Notes under the pieces: model-generated | Databases searched by the model: none | The model's input: only the letters and a program-made list of their open reading frames with translations | Told to the model about the DNA's origin: nothing | Position numbers and translations under genes: made by a program | Source of the DNA: Saccharomyces paradoxus | Lineage: Eukaryota; Ascomycota; Saccharomycetes; Saccharomycetales; Saccharomycetaceae | DNA: 64,000 nt | Assembly: GCF_002079055.1 (NCBI RefSeq) | Contig: NC_047497.1 | Location: 292,501-356,500, forward strand | Direction: 5' to 3' | Shown: piece after piece, positions 28,512-37,690 of the stretch | Position numbering within the stretch: position 1 is the first letter of the stretch | Layout of the letters: every line of letters starts with the position of its first letter

Positions 28512-28546
28512 GTAGGCTCTGATCGTAGGCTCTGATCGTAGGCTCT
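28512..28546. repeat. Tandem 13-bp repeat, 2.7 copies
   Basis: The unit GTAGGCTCTGATC is present at 28512-28524 and 28525-28537, then GTAGGCTCT at 28538-28546 before the copies diverge. The perfect copies suggest recent slippage. Confidence 0.9.
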
Positions 28547-28987
28547 ATCTGCATAAAAAAGCAATGATATATCTTTAAAACTTAAGAATGTAAACGGGCG
28601 CAAATAATATTGCGCCTGCATACGAACTTGGGTTTTTATAGCTCGTATGCGCGGTTGATCTCCACTGCTGCCAAAAAATCATACTTAAATACCAAACAAA
28701 AAATTGAGCTTTAGCGTCCAAAAACTTTCACAGAAACGTTCGCCACTATGAACACATGTAAAAGGCCATTCGAGAGCATTTATCGTCTTTCTCGGACGCA
28801 GTTTTCTCTATTTCGATTTTTAATAGCAATTAAAATGGGGTGAGCAGACGGAAATGGCGAAGTGGTGGATGCCTTTGATATCAGTCAAGCTTTATAGTAC
28901 CGGACGGTGAGTTAGTATTACACTAGTTATTCTATTCTTTTCAGAAAGCGAGCTGGCGTGATGAATTTGCTCCAAAAAATCGGCCGC

Positions 28988-29065
28988 TTAGTCATCAAAC
29001 GAGAACAGTAGATAACTGCGGTAAATTATATATTAATAGAGAATTGTAGAATGTAGAATTACTAA
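28988..29065. promoter_or_regulatory. Yap1-type sites upstream of YKL070W
   Basis: TTAGTCA at 28988-28994 and TTACTAA at 29059-29065 both fit Yap1 element variants, 107 and 36 bp before the YKL070W ATG. The second is close to the start codon and may lie in the leader. Confidence 0.45.
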
Positions 29066-29100
29066 AACGTTTCAATAAGGATCCATGAATTTATTTCAAA

Positions 29101-29823
29101 ATGTACATTCCGAAACATTTTGAGTCCACAGAACTCTCAAAACAGGTTGAAATTATTAAAAAAAACCCGCTAGGAACACTATTCTCCTCTGAGGCTGGCA
29201 GGCTAGGTTTCTTCAGATGGAACTACCCTTCCAATGAAGATGATCCTGATTTTGATATGTGCGCATCACATATTCCATTTGTATTCGGGGAGTTTGATAG
29301 TGGAGAATATAAACTTATTGCACATTTAGCACGGAAAAATCAACAAGTGGAAATGCTGGAAAGAGTTCAGAAATGCTTAGTGGTATTTCAGAGCGTCGAT
29401 TCATACATTTCTCCGGCGTGGTACCCAATGAAGAAAAAGACTCATAAATTCGTGCCAACATGGGATTTTGCCGCTGTGCACGTTTACGGTAAACCAAAGA
29501 TTATCCGCGATGATAAAGACTGGCTCATTAATATGTTATCAACTTTGACTGACCAAGAAGAAGAGAAAAGACCTGAGGGGGAAATATACGAGGAAAAGTG
29601 GAGCGTTTCTGATGCCCCAGATTCCTACATCGATGCTATGCTTAAAAACATTGTCGGGCTTGAAATTGATATTACTCATATTCAATCGAAATTTAAATTC
29701 GATCAAAATAAATCACAGGTTAATGTTGAAGGCGTTGTTGAAAATTTACTCAAAGAAGTTGGTGGAGAAAAAGGCCAAGAAATGGCTCACCTTGTAAAAG
29801 ATAACTATCCAGGTAGCTTATAA
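29101..29823 (+). CDS. YKL070W: PaiB-like FMN-binding family protein YKL070W, full length
   Basis: A 240-residue protein of the PaiB/FMN-binding split-barrel family, related to Bacillus PaiB (about 207 residues). Its function in yeast is unknown; the cerevisiae gene is reported as induced by the mycotoxins patulin and citrinin. Family marks are the start MYIPKHFE, the segment HIPFVF, the core GEYKLIAHLARKNQQ, and AWYPMKKKTHKFVPTWDFAAVHVYG. The C-terminal region KWSVSDAPDSYIDAMLKNIVGLEIDI continues to the end, as in complete bacterial members. I recall S. cerevisiae YKL070W as only 169 residues, so this copy appears to keep a C-terminus lost there. Yap1-type sites lie upstream. The family probably entered yeasts from bacteria, which is inference. 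Confidence 0.9.
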   Translation: MYIPKHFESTELSKQVEIIKKNPLGTLFSSEAGRLGFFRWNYPSNEDDPDFDMCASHIPFVFGEFDSGEYKLIAHLARKNQQVEMLERVQKCLVVFQSVDSYISPAWYPMKKKTHKFVPTWDFAAVHVYGKPKIIRDDKDWLINMLSTLTDQEEEKRPEGEIYEEKWSVSDAPDSYIDAMLKNIVGLEIDITHIQSKFKFDQNKSQVNVEGVVENLLKEVGGEKGQEMAHLVKDNYPGSL

Positions 29824-30175
29824 GTTTTGTACTTTCTCCGTGCGTTAAGTATCAATTATTTATTCATTTGTTTTCTTTCTTTTCTTATTCAATCTTTTAA
29901 CTTTGACTTTAGCAAAAGGGCAGGGCCCATCTGTGATAAATAGAAAGGACACAAAGACAACGTTTAGCTGTTCTTTGTAGAGAGAAAACCATGTTTGGAG
30001 AAAATGTAGAAAGATCTTTATAGTCGAGTTTAATAACGAAACATTATCCCTTTTAACGAATGATAAGACCATCGATATCTTCATGTTTGTGTTATGACGT
30101 TCTTCTCATATCGTGAACGCAGACAAAGACATTTGCTGATGAGAGCAAGTTTTTGAATTTAATAGAATAGCAAAC
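29824..30175. promoter_or_regulatory. YKL070W-YKL069W intergenic region
   Basis: A 352-bp tandem spacer holding the YKL070W 3' end and the YKL069W promoter. No recognised element stands out. An antisense open frame (29860-30084) has no support. Confidence 0.4.
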
Positions 30176-30718
30176 ATGGGTTCATCAACTAAGTTCCATC
30201 ATGCCGACCACGTTAACTATTCGTCAACTCTGAGTAAGGAAGAAATTCTTGAACAGCTTCTGCTGTCCTATGAAGGTCTATCAGAGGGGCAAGTCAATTG
30301 GGTTTGTAATTTGTCAAACGCTTCGTCATTGATCTGGCATGCGTACAAGTCATTAGGTGTCGATGTGAATTGGGCTGGGTTTTACGTTACTCAAGGTAGC
30401 GAAGAAAATACAATGCTATTGGGCCCATTTCAAGGCAAGGTCGCTTGTCAAATGATTCAATTTGGCAAAGGTGTTTGCGGAACTGCGGCTTTCACAAGAG
30501 AGACCCAGATCGTCCCAGATGTCAACAAATATCCAGGTCATATTGCGTGCGATGGAGAAACCAAAAGCGAGATCGTTGTTCCAATCATATCCAATGATGG
30601 TAAGACAATGGGTGTCATAGACATAGATTGTTTGGATTATAAAGGATTCGACGAAGTGGACAAAGAATTCCTAGAAAGGCTTTCCAAATTAATTAATAAA
30701 TCCTGTGTCTTTAAATAA
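30176..30718 (+). CDS. YKL069W: Free methionine-(R)-sulfoxide reductase (fRMsr)
   Basis: This 180-residue GAF-domain enzyme reduces free methionine-R-sulfoxide in the cytosol, using thioredoxin, and protects against oxidative stress. The GAF fold covers about residues 40-178, with the family segments WAGFYV, LGPFQGKVACQMI, GKGVCGTAA and HIACDGETKSEIVVPI. The three functional cysteines are in place at 91, 101 and 125. Length equals the S. cerevisiae protein. The ATG at 30176 has a good ACAAACATGG-like context. Confidence 0.95.
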   Translation: MGSSTKFHHADHVNYSSTLSKEEILEQLLLSYEGLSEGQVNWVCNLSNASSLIWHAYKSLGVDVNWAGFYVTQGSEENTMLLGPFQGKVACQMIQFGKGVCGTAAFTRETQIVPDVNKYPGHIACDGETKSEIVVPIISNDGKTMGVIDIDCLDYKGFDEVDKEFLERLSKLINKSCVFK

Positions 30719-31122
30719 CAGTTTTGCGAACGAACATGTACTTTACCTTTTTTAATTGATATTCTTCACAAGAATCTCTGTTGCATTTATTATCGGACGG
30801 CAGTTGATTTTTCTCTGTATCTCCCAATTTCCAATCAGATATCTATTGGAGGGCGCGAAAGTGAAATAAATAAATATCATGGAGGGGTTATGGGGCTTAG
30901 AAGATCTTTGGTAAAGACGATTTTTTCACTGGTCAGATTCGCAGCCATCAATTTTTGTCCGTGTTTTTTATTAAAGATTAGAGGCGACATTTAGTCGTAA
31001 TACTTAATCGTAATGTTTACCCTCATACCATCGATATTCAGCGTTTGTTAGAATTTCTTTGCTTGCATAACACATCAAGGGAGATGACTGAGAAACTTGG
31101 ACTAAAAAATAAAAAACTAAAT
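30719..31122. other. Spacer between YKL069W and tRNA-Val
   Basis: A 404-bp segment with the YKL069W 3' end. It shows no open frame or recognised element except the oligo-A run at 31111-31116, which on the minus strand is the T-run terminator of the tRNA-Val gene. Confidence 0.45.
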
Positions 31123-31196
31123 TGATTTCGCCCAGGATCGAACTGGGGACGTTCTGCGTGTTAAGCAGATGCCATAACCGACTAGACCACGAAACC
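31123..31196 (-). tRNA. tV(AAC)K: tRNA-Val (AAC)
   Basis: On the minus strand the gene starts GGTTTCGTGGTCTAGTCGG (A box) and contains GGTTCGATCC-like B box AGTTCGATCCT. It closes with the acceptor complement CGAAATC and discriminator A. The anticodon AAC lies at 31160-31162 in a 7-base loop closed by TCTGC/GCAGA. It is 74 nt, without intron, and followed by a T6 terminator. Confidence 0.97.
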
Positions 31197-31292
31197 TTTA
31201 AATTATTGGATAATTTATTTTCTTAAATCATATTTATTGTACATGACATTTCGCTAAAATTCACGCTTACCACCAAGTCAGGTGTAGTTTTT

Positions 31293-31629
31293 TGTTGGAA
31301 TGAAATTCTAATATCACCTATTTAGTAGCATTCATGTTACTAGTATATATCACATGCGGAGTAAGAAGATGACATAAAGATTGAGAAACAGTCATCCAAT
31401 CCAATGGAAGCTGAAATGCAAGGATTGATAATGTAATAGGATAATGAATGACAACATATAAAGTGAAAGAAGAAATAAAAATATTGTTATGTAGAATATC
31501 GATTCCCTTTTGTGGATTCATATATCCTCGAGGAAAACTTATAGTATATTCTGCATACCTAATATTATAGCCTTTACCAATAATGGGATCCCAACAATTC
31601 TCCAATTATTCGCCTAAATTCATTTCTTA
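31293..31629 (+). mobile_element. Solo LTR, Ty1/Ty2 delta type, upstream of tRNA-Val
   Basis: It begins TGTTGGAATGAAA and carries the delta landmarks AAGATTGAGAAACAGTCATC, ATCCTCGAGGA and ATACCTAATATTATAG. It fades into non-matching DNA near 31629, so its right end is approximate. It starts 97 bp upstream of the tRNA-Val 5' end, transcriptionally divergent from it. No internal element sequence remains and I see no clear target-site duplication. It looks older than the LTR at 24085. Confidence 0.88.
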
Positions 31630-32514
31630 TAGAAAAGAAGAGAACGCCTCAAATGCGTTTGGGCACAACTGCTATGATTGATCATTCATCCAAAACACTT
31701 GCATCAACATTGGTCAAAACCTTGGTCACATTTATTAATGCACAGTGATAAGGAAATTATGCCAAAAAATCCGAGCACCAACTCTCTGCGGCGAGGTATT
31801 TAGAAATTAAGCGGCTTGTGCGCCTAATTTCACATGATAATTGAAAATCCTGAACCCTGAAGGAAGAGCCTAAAAAGGAAGCTTATCTAACCTTATTAAA
31901 CAAAACATTTCCTAGATGCGGGAGCCTCACTCACTAAAAATCTTCGGCAATATTGTGTTACTTGAGTCGTTAAGCATCGCCATTAAAAGTATGTGGATCC
32001 TTCCGCTACATGAAGTCCAAGGGAAGGTGTTAGCCACAATAGAAGAGGCAGCCCCTTTATATTTTATTAAGGGAGAAGCCTATCTTCAAGTATGTATACA
32101 ATAGTCTTCCGTGTGGTTGCACTACATTACAGGTCCCGTGAATAAAAGTTACATGCCCATAAAAGTTGGGAATGATCATGGGGTTTTAGTTCATGCGGGC
32201 CGCAGTTGTGGCGCTTCTGTCACATTTTTGCCCATCCGGTAAGGGCAGAAAAAAAAAACGTGAAAATTAAAAAGTGTGGCATTTCGATATCTATTGCCAT
32301 TCATGCGGCCATTTCTCGAGACAATGCCTACTTTTGTTTCAACTGTGAGGCCCTAGAATAGTTGGATTCCGATGTAGGCAATGGAAGAAACAATCATATA
32401 TAACAGCAGAGCCTAATGTTGCATGCATCTTTCAACACCTACGATCTTTTTCTGTAGGACTTAGTGATAGCAATCTAATAAATCATAAATCAACGGTATA
32501 TAATATCAACTACA
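31630..32514. other. Spacer between LTR and YKL068W-A
   Basis: About 885 bp without a supported gene. A 62-codon open frame at 31916-32104 has no recognised similarity. The 32190-32330 part is relatively GC-rich with GCGGCC-type patches and probably belongs to the YKL068W-A promoter. No clear RNA was found. Confidence 0.4.
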
Positions 32515-32751
32515 ATGCAGGCAAATCATTCAGTTAGTTACCTTTACGAACCAAGCGCTTCAAAGAGACCCAACGGGTTCTTACCACAAACACAAAAGCA
32601 AGCAAATTTACAAAAAGCTTTAAACCAAACTGAGGAGGAAATAGAAGATGAGGACCTGATGGTGGACCTCAACACAGGATCTTTAACTCCTGTTAAGTTA
32701 AAATATTGGACTCAAATGAGCAATATTACAGAAAAGTTTGGCAAGCTGTGA
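32515..32751 (+). CDS. YKL068W-A: Small conserved protein YKL068W-A
   Basis: A 78-residue soluble protein, function unknown; the cerevisiae gene was added to annotation by homology with Ashbya. The middle is hydrophilic (KQANLQKALNQTEEEIEDED), with an acidic patch at about 41-50. The C-terminal segment LTPVKLKYWTQMSNITEKFGKL is likely an amphipathic helix. There is no membrane segment or signal. The ATG at 32515 follows a leader ending CAACTACA, good for yeast. Conservation of the full frame in this more diverged copy supports it as a real gene. Confidence 0.8.
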   Translation: MQANHSVSYLYEPSASKRPNGFLPQTQKQANLQKALNQTEEEIEDEDLMVDLNTGSLTPVKLKYWTQMSNITEKFGKL

Positions 32752-33580
32752 GACAAATTTTAACGATAATTTTCGATTAGCTCTTTACTTTTTTTCATTT
32801 TGACTGTCAATGCTGGAGGTTGTTTAATTAATGAATGTTTAGTTTGACTAGCTGTTCTGCTCAATCCCTATTTACCGGTGAGACTTTTTGTTATAGATAT
32901 TTGAAATATTCATTTTTCAGGAAGGTGTTTTTATAGATTTTTTTGGTTGTTTTTTTATGTAGATGTCCCTGTTTTAATTACTTATGCATAATACGAATTT
33001 TAGTCTATTAAGCTAAAAAATTTTTGTTTTATTTTCACCACTAATTTTAGTGTGATAATAATAGCAATAATTATTAAATGATTTTAATATATATATATAT
33101 TATATTATAAATTATGAAACATTGCTTAGAATAAAAAATTTGTAATGAAATCATCTGCAGTATTTTGCTACCTGTTTATTGCGAGTACGGGCCGCATCAT
33201 CCGGATGGCCATGGGAAATAACCGACGAAAGGAATAAGAATTCTTTACTAACGTTCACAAAGTAAAGACAACCTAGCATTAGAAATCCATTTGGTTGATT
33301 GATAGACTAGATGGAGATTGCTCTGTGTTTTGGTGACCGGTTAGAACGGAAAGTGTTACCCATCTTGCAATTACTGTGACACCATAAATATTTGCCGTAA
33401 GCGAAGAAAAAAAGTATGAAAAAAAAAGCATATCAATGCTGAAGTCATCTACAAATGACCACCACTTTTAAACCTAAGAAGAAGTGAAAAATAACATATA
33501 GTCGAGCACTTTTGTCAATTGAAAAAAATCAGCTCTGCTTCCGGACTACTTAGTACATTTAATTCTTTCAGGTGCTGACA
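32752..33580. promoter_or_regulatory. YKL068W-A 3' region and NUP100 promoter
   Basis: The left half is very A/T-rich (TA-rich tract at about 33085-33115). The right half carries the NUP100 promoter. No open frame of note and no RNA found. Confidence 0.45.
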
Positions 33581-36500
33581 ATGTTTGGTAATAATAGACC
33601 AATGTTTGGAGGGAGCAACCTTTCCTTTGGATCAAACACGTCATCCTTTAGTGGGCAACAATCGCAGCAGCCAAACTCTCTTTTTGGAAATAGCAATAAC
33701 AATAATAATTCCACCAGCAACAATGCTCAATCAGGGTTTGGTGGATTCACCTCTACCGCTAGCAGTAATAATAACAGTTTGTTTGGAAATAACAACAGTG
33801 CCCAGAACAATGGGACTTTTGGCCAATCAGTGGGCACCGCTCAAAATTCACCGTTTGGCTCATTAAACTCTTCAAATACCAGTAATGGGAACACTTTTGG
33901 AGGATCCAATTCAGTGGGCTCTTTCGGTGGTAATACCAACAATGCATTTAGTAATAACAATAATAATAGTAACGGTACAAATTCCTCATTTGGTTTAAAT
34001 AAGCCGAATACAGGAGGAACCTTGTTTGGTTCGCAGAATAATAATAGTGCAGGTGCTTCTAGTTTATTTGGCGGCCAAAGTGCAACTACCACTGGAACAT
34101 TCGGAAACACCGGAAGTAGTTTTCGAACGGGCCTGAATAGTAATGGCTCTAACGTCTTTGGAGCAGGAAACAACACACAAAACAATACTACTGGCGGTTT
34201 ATTTGGCAACCAACAATCTTCAGCGTTTGGGGCAAACAATCAACAAGGAAGTCTATTTGGACAGCAATCTCAAAACACTAATAATGCATTTGGTAATCAA
34301 AACCAGCTTGGGGGGAGCTCATTTGGATCAAAACCAGTTGGTTCAGGGTCATTATTTGGTCAGAACAACAACAATCTAGGAAACACAAACAACAATAGCA
34401 ATGGATTGTTCGGTCAAACCAATGCCAGTAACCAAGGCAACCCTAGCGGTGGACTCTTTGGACAAAACTCGATGAACAGCAGCACCCAAGGGATATTTGG
34501 CCAAAACAATAATCAAATGCAAATGAATGGCAATAATAACAACAATGTATTTGGAAAGACAAACACTGTTACCAGTTTTGGTCAGCAACCAAACAACAAC
34601 TCTGGATCTCTCTTCGGAAACAAGCCATCCAGCGGCGGATTATTTGGTCAACAGGGTACTTCTACAAATACCTTTTCAAATTCTGCATCAGGAGGTTTGT
34701 TTGGCCAAAATAATCAACAGCAGGGATCTGGGCTGTTTGGTCAAAATCCCCAGACAAGCGGTAGTGGTGGACTTTTTGGACAGGGCAACCAGCAGCAGCA
34801 GCAGCAGCAGCAGCAGCCCAACACGTTCACTCAATCTGGTACTGGAACAGGTACCTTCGGACAGAACAACAACCAGCAACAGCAATCAACGGGTTTGTTT
34901 GGTGCCAAGCCAACAGGAACAACAGGATCTCTTTTCGGAGGTAACTCTTCAGCTCAGCCAAGCTCTCTTTTTGGAACTACCAACGTACCCACCTCAAATT
35001 CACAGTCACAGCAAGGAAATAATCTTTTTGGTGCAACCAGGCCGACTAACATGCCTTTCGGAGGAAATCCCACTACAAATCAGCCAGGAAGTGGAAGTAG
35101 TCTGTTTGGGGCTAAACCCGCCTCCACCACCGGTTCACTATTTGGGAATAACACAGCTTCTACGGCAGTACCTTCCACAAATGGGTTATTTAACAATAAC
35201 GCTAACAATCCAAGTAGCAATACGAACACGGGACTTTTCGGTGCAAAGCCAAATTCCCAGTCAAAAGCTGCACTAGGGGGAGGTTTATTTGGTAATTTAA
35301 GCTCTAACTCCTCCACAATTGGTCAAAGTAAACCAGCTTTTGGAGGCACAAACCAAAGTACTGGACTCTTTGGTGCTACTGGCACAAACTCTTCAACTGC
35401 TGGTTCAACTGCTGGACTTCTTGGCCAGAATAATAACACGCTTAATATCGGTACACATAGTGTACCACCTGTTAACAATACCTCTCAAAATTCTCTTATG
35501 GGTACGACGGCGGTTTCTTCCTTACAACAAAGTGCAGTAACTAATGAACAGCTTTTTTCCAAGATTTCAATCCCCAACTCCATCACTAATCCAGTTAAAG
35601 CAACGGCTTCAAAAGTGAACGCGGATATGAAAAGAAATAATAGTCTCACATCTGCCTATAGACTAGCCCCAAAACCGTTATTTGCTCCCTCTTCTGGTAA
35701 CGATACTAAATTTCAAAAGTGGGGGAAGACAACAGAAGGAGGTGGTGGAGAAAGCAGTGCCATCAATTCTTTTACGGGTTCAGGATCCAACTTTTTGAAT
35801 TCAAATGACTTGTTGTTTGATCCAGATAGAAGATACTTGAAGCATCTAGTGATTAAAAACAATAAAAACTTGAATGTTGTGAGTTCTGATGATGAAGAAG
35901 CAAGCAAGGTTAAATTGGTGACGTTTACAACAGAATCAGCCTCCAAAGACGATCAACTCGCATCAAGCCCCGCTGCTTCAAACATAACTGAAAAAGCTTA
36001 CTCCTCTCAGGTCGATGTAAAAGATAATTGTGTTAAAAGCATTTCTGACTTTCAATCGGAAGCTACAAATGGACCCACCTCTATACCAATGGTTGAGAAT
36101 GAAAAAATTGGCAACAAAGTTCCTGGTCTATTGAGCAATGACGTCACTTTTTTCAAGAATAACTACTATATTTCACCTTCCATGGAAACGCTTGGCAATA
36201 AATCATTGATTGAACTTCGCAAGGTAAACAACTTAATCATTGGACAAAGGCACTATGGTAAAGTCGAGTTTCTGGAGCCTGTTGATTTGTCGAATATACC
36301 GTTAGATACTTTGTGCGGTGATCTTGTCGCCTTTGGACCAAAATCATGTTCAATATACGAAAACTGTTCCATCAAACCGAGAAACGGCGAAGGTATTAAT
36401 GTTCGTTGTAGAGTGACTTTATATTCCTGCTTCCCTATTGACAAAGAAACAAGGAAACCCATAAATAATATAACACATCCTCTACTGAAAAGAAGTATAG

Positions 36501-36595
36501 CCAAACTAAAAGAAAATCCAGTGTACAAGTTCGAAAGTTATGACCCCGTAACTGGTACCTACAGTTACACCGTAGATTCTCCAGTTTTACCTTAA
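33581..36595 (+). CDS. NUP100: FG-nucleoporin Nup100
   Basis: Nup100 is a GLFG-type nucleoporin that forms the selective barrier of the nuclear pore, a paralogue of Nup116 and homologue of vertebrate Nup98. The product has 1004 residues. About the first 570 are Asn/Gln/Gly/Ser-rich with dozens of GLFG, SLFG and FG repeats, including a Gln run encoded by CAG repeats. A linker follows, and from about residue 850 the conserved NPC-anchoring domain (LSNDVTFFKNNYYISPS onward). No Nup145-type self-cleavage HFS end is present. The reading frame opens at a GTG three codons upstream; ATG 33581 (MFGNNRPMFGG) is the start. Recalled S. cerevisiae length is 959, so this FG region is longer. Nearby overlapping frames are shadows. 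Confidence 0.96.
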   Translation: MFGNNRPMFGGSNLSFGSNTSSFSGQQSQQPNSLFGNSNNNNNSTSNNAQSGFGGFTSTASSNNNSLFGNNNSAQNNGTFGQSVGTAQNSPFGSLNSSNTSNGNTFGGSNSVGSFGGNTNNAFSNNNNNSNGTNSSFGLNKPNTGGTLFGSQNNNSAGASSLFGGQSATTTGTFGNTGSSFRTGLNSNGSNVFGAGNNTQNNTTGGLFGNQQSSAFGANNQQGSLFGQQSQNTNNAFGNQNQLGGSSFGSKPVGSGSLFGQNNNNLGNTNNNSNGLFGQTNASNQGNPSGGLFGQNSMNSSTQGIFGQNNNQMQMNGNNNNNVFGKTNTVTSFGQQPNNNSGSLFGNKPSSGGLFGQQGTSTNTFSNSASGGLFGQNNQQQGSGLFGQNPQTSGSGGLFGQGNQQQQQQQQQPNTFTQSGTGTGTFGQNNNQQQQSTGLFGAKPTGTTGSLFGGNSSAQPSSLFGTTNVPTSNSQSQQGNNLFGATRPTNMPFGGNPTTNQPGSGSSLFGAKPASTTGSLFGNNTASTAVPSTNGLFNNNANNPSSNTNTGLFGAKPNSQSKAALGGGLFGNLSSNSSTIGQSKPAFGGTNQSTGLFGATGTNSSTAGSTAGLLGQNNNTLNIGTHSVPPVNNTSQNSLMGTTAVSSLQQSAVTNEQLFSKISIPNSITNPVKATASKVNADMKRNNSLTSAYRLAPKPLFAPSSGNDTKFQKWGKTTEGGGGESSAINSFTGSGSNFLNSNDLLFDPDRRYLKHLVIKNNKNLNVVSSDDEEASKVKLVTFTTESASKDDQLASSPAASNITEKAYSSQVDVKDNCVKSISDFQSEATNGPTSIPMVENEKIGNKVPGLLSNDVTFFKNNYYISPSMETLGNKSLIELRKVNNLIIGQRHYGKVEFLEPVDLSNIPLDTLCGDLVAFGPKSCSIYENCSIKPRNGEGINVRCRVTLYSCFPIDKETRKPINNITHPLLKRSIAKLKENPVYKFESYDPVTGTYSYTVDSPVLP
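34791..34817 (+). repeat. CAG repeat inside NUP100 (poly-Gln)
   Basis: Nine perfect or near-perfect CAG units encode a glutamine run in the FG region. It is absent or shorter in S. cerevisiae Nup100 as I recall it. Confidence 0.85.
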
Positions 36596-36942
36596 GCCGA
36601 ATTAATTTTTGCAGATAATCTTTTTATCAACTAAATAGTTTAGATGTTCAGCTGATAGATTTTCGTTGTATTGTATATATAATAATTGTCGGAAAGATTA
36701 TTTATAACTTTTCTACAAGAGATTTTTGACAAAGCGCCATAACATGTTTAACTGATATTTCAAGAATGCAAGGAATGATTGAGGTTCTATAAATTTTAGG
36801 AAAGAAAACCAACCTCTTCTAAGTGAATACTTGTGGCAGAGCCGTAATGAAAGAAAATTGCTTCACGACTCAAAAACGTGACCTTGATTACAATGACATT
36901 GGAATTGAACTGACAACGAACCAAGGAAGAATAAAAATTAAA
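36596..36942. other. Spacer between NUP100 and tRNA-His
   Basis: Holds the NUP100 3' end (TATATATAATAATT near 36673). The A5 run at 36933-36937 gives the T-run terminator of the minus-strand tRNA-His gene. Nothing else recognised. Confidence 0.45.
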
Positions 36943-37014
36943 TGCCATCTCCTAGAATCGAACCAGGGTTTCATCGGCCACAACGATGTGTACTAACCAC
37001 TATACTAAGATGGC
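36943..37014 (-). tRNA. tH(GUG)K: tRNA-His (GTG)
   Basis: On the minus strand the gene starts GCCATCTTAGTATAGTGG (A box) and has B box GGTTCGATTCT. It ends AGATGGC plus discriminator A, pairing with GCCATCT. The anticodon GTG is at 36979-36981. It is 72 nt, without intron; the extra 5' G of mature tRNA-His is added after transcription. Confidence 0.97.
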
Positions 37015-37416
37015 AAACAACTACAAGGGAATTTCTCATAGCGAAATTACTTATCAAAGTGTTAAAAAAGCTTCAGATCTAAACTTAATCTTGTTCTTCT
37101 TCTATTTCTTTATATAACACCTTGGATTGTCGTTTCCTAGAATGCTAGTATTTATATATGTTGATTTAATACTGTTTGAGACAATGTGTCTTCGGTCGTT
37201 TCAGATGTAATTGGCAATTACCCTTTTAAGTAATTGTTAGCATTTCATCTGCGACATAGTTGTTACTATCAACGTAGGTTATCCAGTTTCAACCATGACA
37301 GAGAGTCCACCAATTTTGCCCCCCTGATGGAATCAATGGACATTTTAGTTCCAATTGATCCTGGAACTGTGGTTGTTAAGAGGAATTACCCCACGCCACC
37401 TATAAAAGGGAGTAAT
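37015..37416. other. Spacer between tRNA-His and truncated LTR
   Basis: A/T-rich at first, then mixed sequence. A 69-codon open frame at 37234-37443 runs into the LTR, so it is not credible. The delta-like LTR begins near 37417; I could not align the preceding 200 bp to any LTR by eye. Confidence 0.4.
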
Positions 37417-37690
37417 CAAATGCGGTGCAAGAGGATGGCATAAAGATTGAGAAACAGTCACCCAATCTAATGGAAGCTGAAATGCAAGGATTGGTAATGT
37501 AATAGGAAAATGAGTGACAACATATAAAAGGAAAGAAGGTATAGTATTATTATTATGTAGAACTATCGATTCCCTTTTGTGGATTCCTATATCCTCGAGG
37601 AGAACTTATAATGTATTCTGTATACCTAATATTATAGGCTTTAACAACATTGGAATTCCAACCATTATCCAATTATTCCCCCAATTCTCA
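37417..37690 (+). mobile_element. 5'-truncated solo LTR, Ty1/Ty2 delta type, upstream of tRNA-His
   Basis: It matches the delta LTR from about AATGCGGTG to the terminal TTCTCA at 37690. Its first 50 or so bases are missing or unrecognisable. It is very similar to the LTR at 24085-24402 but in inverted orientation, with a shared stretch of about 100 bp around ATCCTCGAGGAG nearly identical. It lies about 400 bp upstream of the tRNA-His gene and divergent from it. No target-site duplication can be assessed. Confidence 0.88.

Larger units (their letters stand above)
27862..29100. other. YKL071W-YKL070W intergenic region
   Basis: These 1.24 kb carry no supported gene. A 78-codon open frame at 27938-28174 starts with TTG and has atypical composition. 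The stretch around 28850-28905 can be read as a short protein-like segment (DGNGEVVDAFDISQAL) ending in a stop, possibly decayed coding sequence. Tandem 13-mers, an ACS match and Yap1-type sites are listed separately. Confidence 0.45.

Noticed and set aside
28855-28910. tRNA-like look of GGAAATGGCGAAGTGGTGGA
   Set aside because: No cloverleaf, A box or B box could be formed.
33585-35316. Several long frames on both strands inside NUP100 (up to 249 codons)
   Set aside because: Repeat-driven shadows of the FG-repeat coding sequence.
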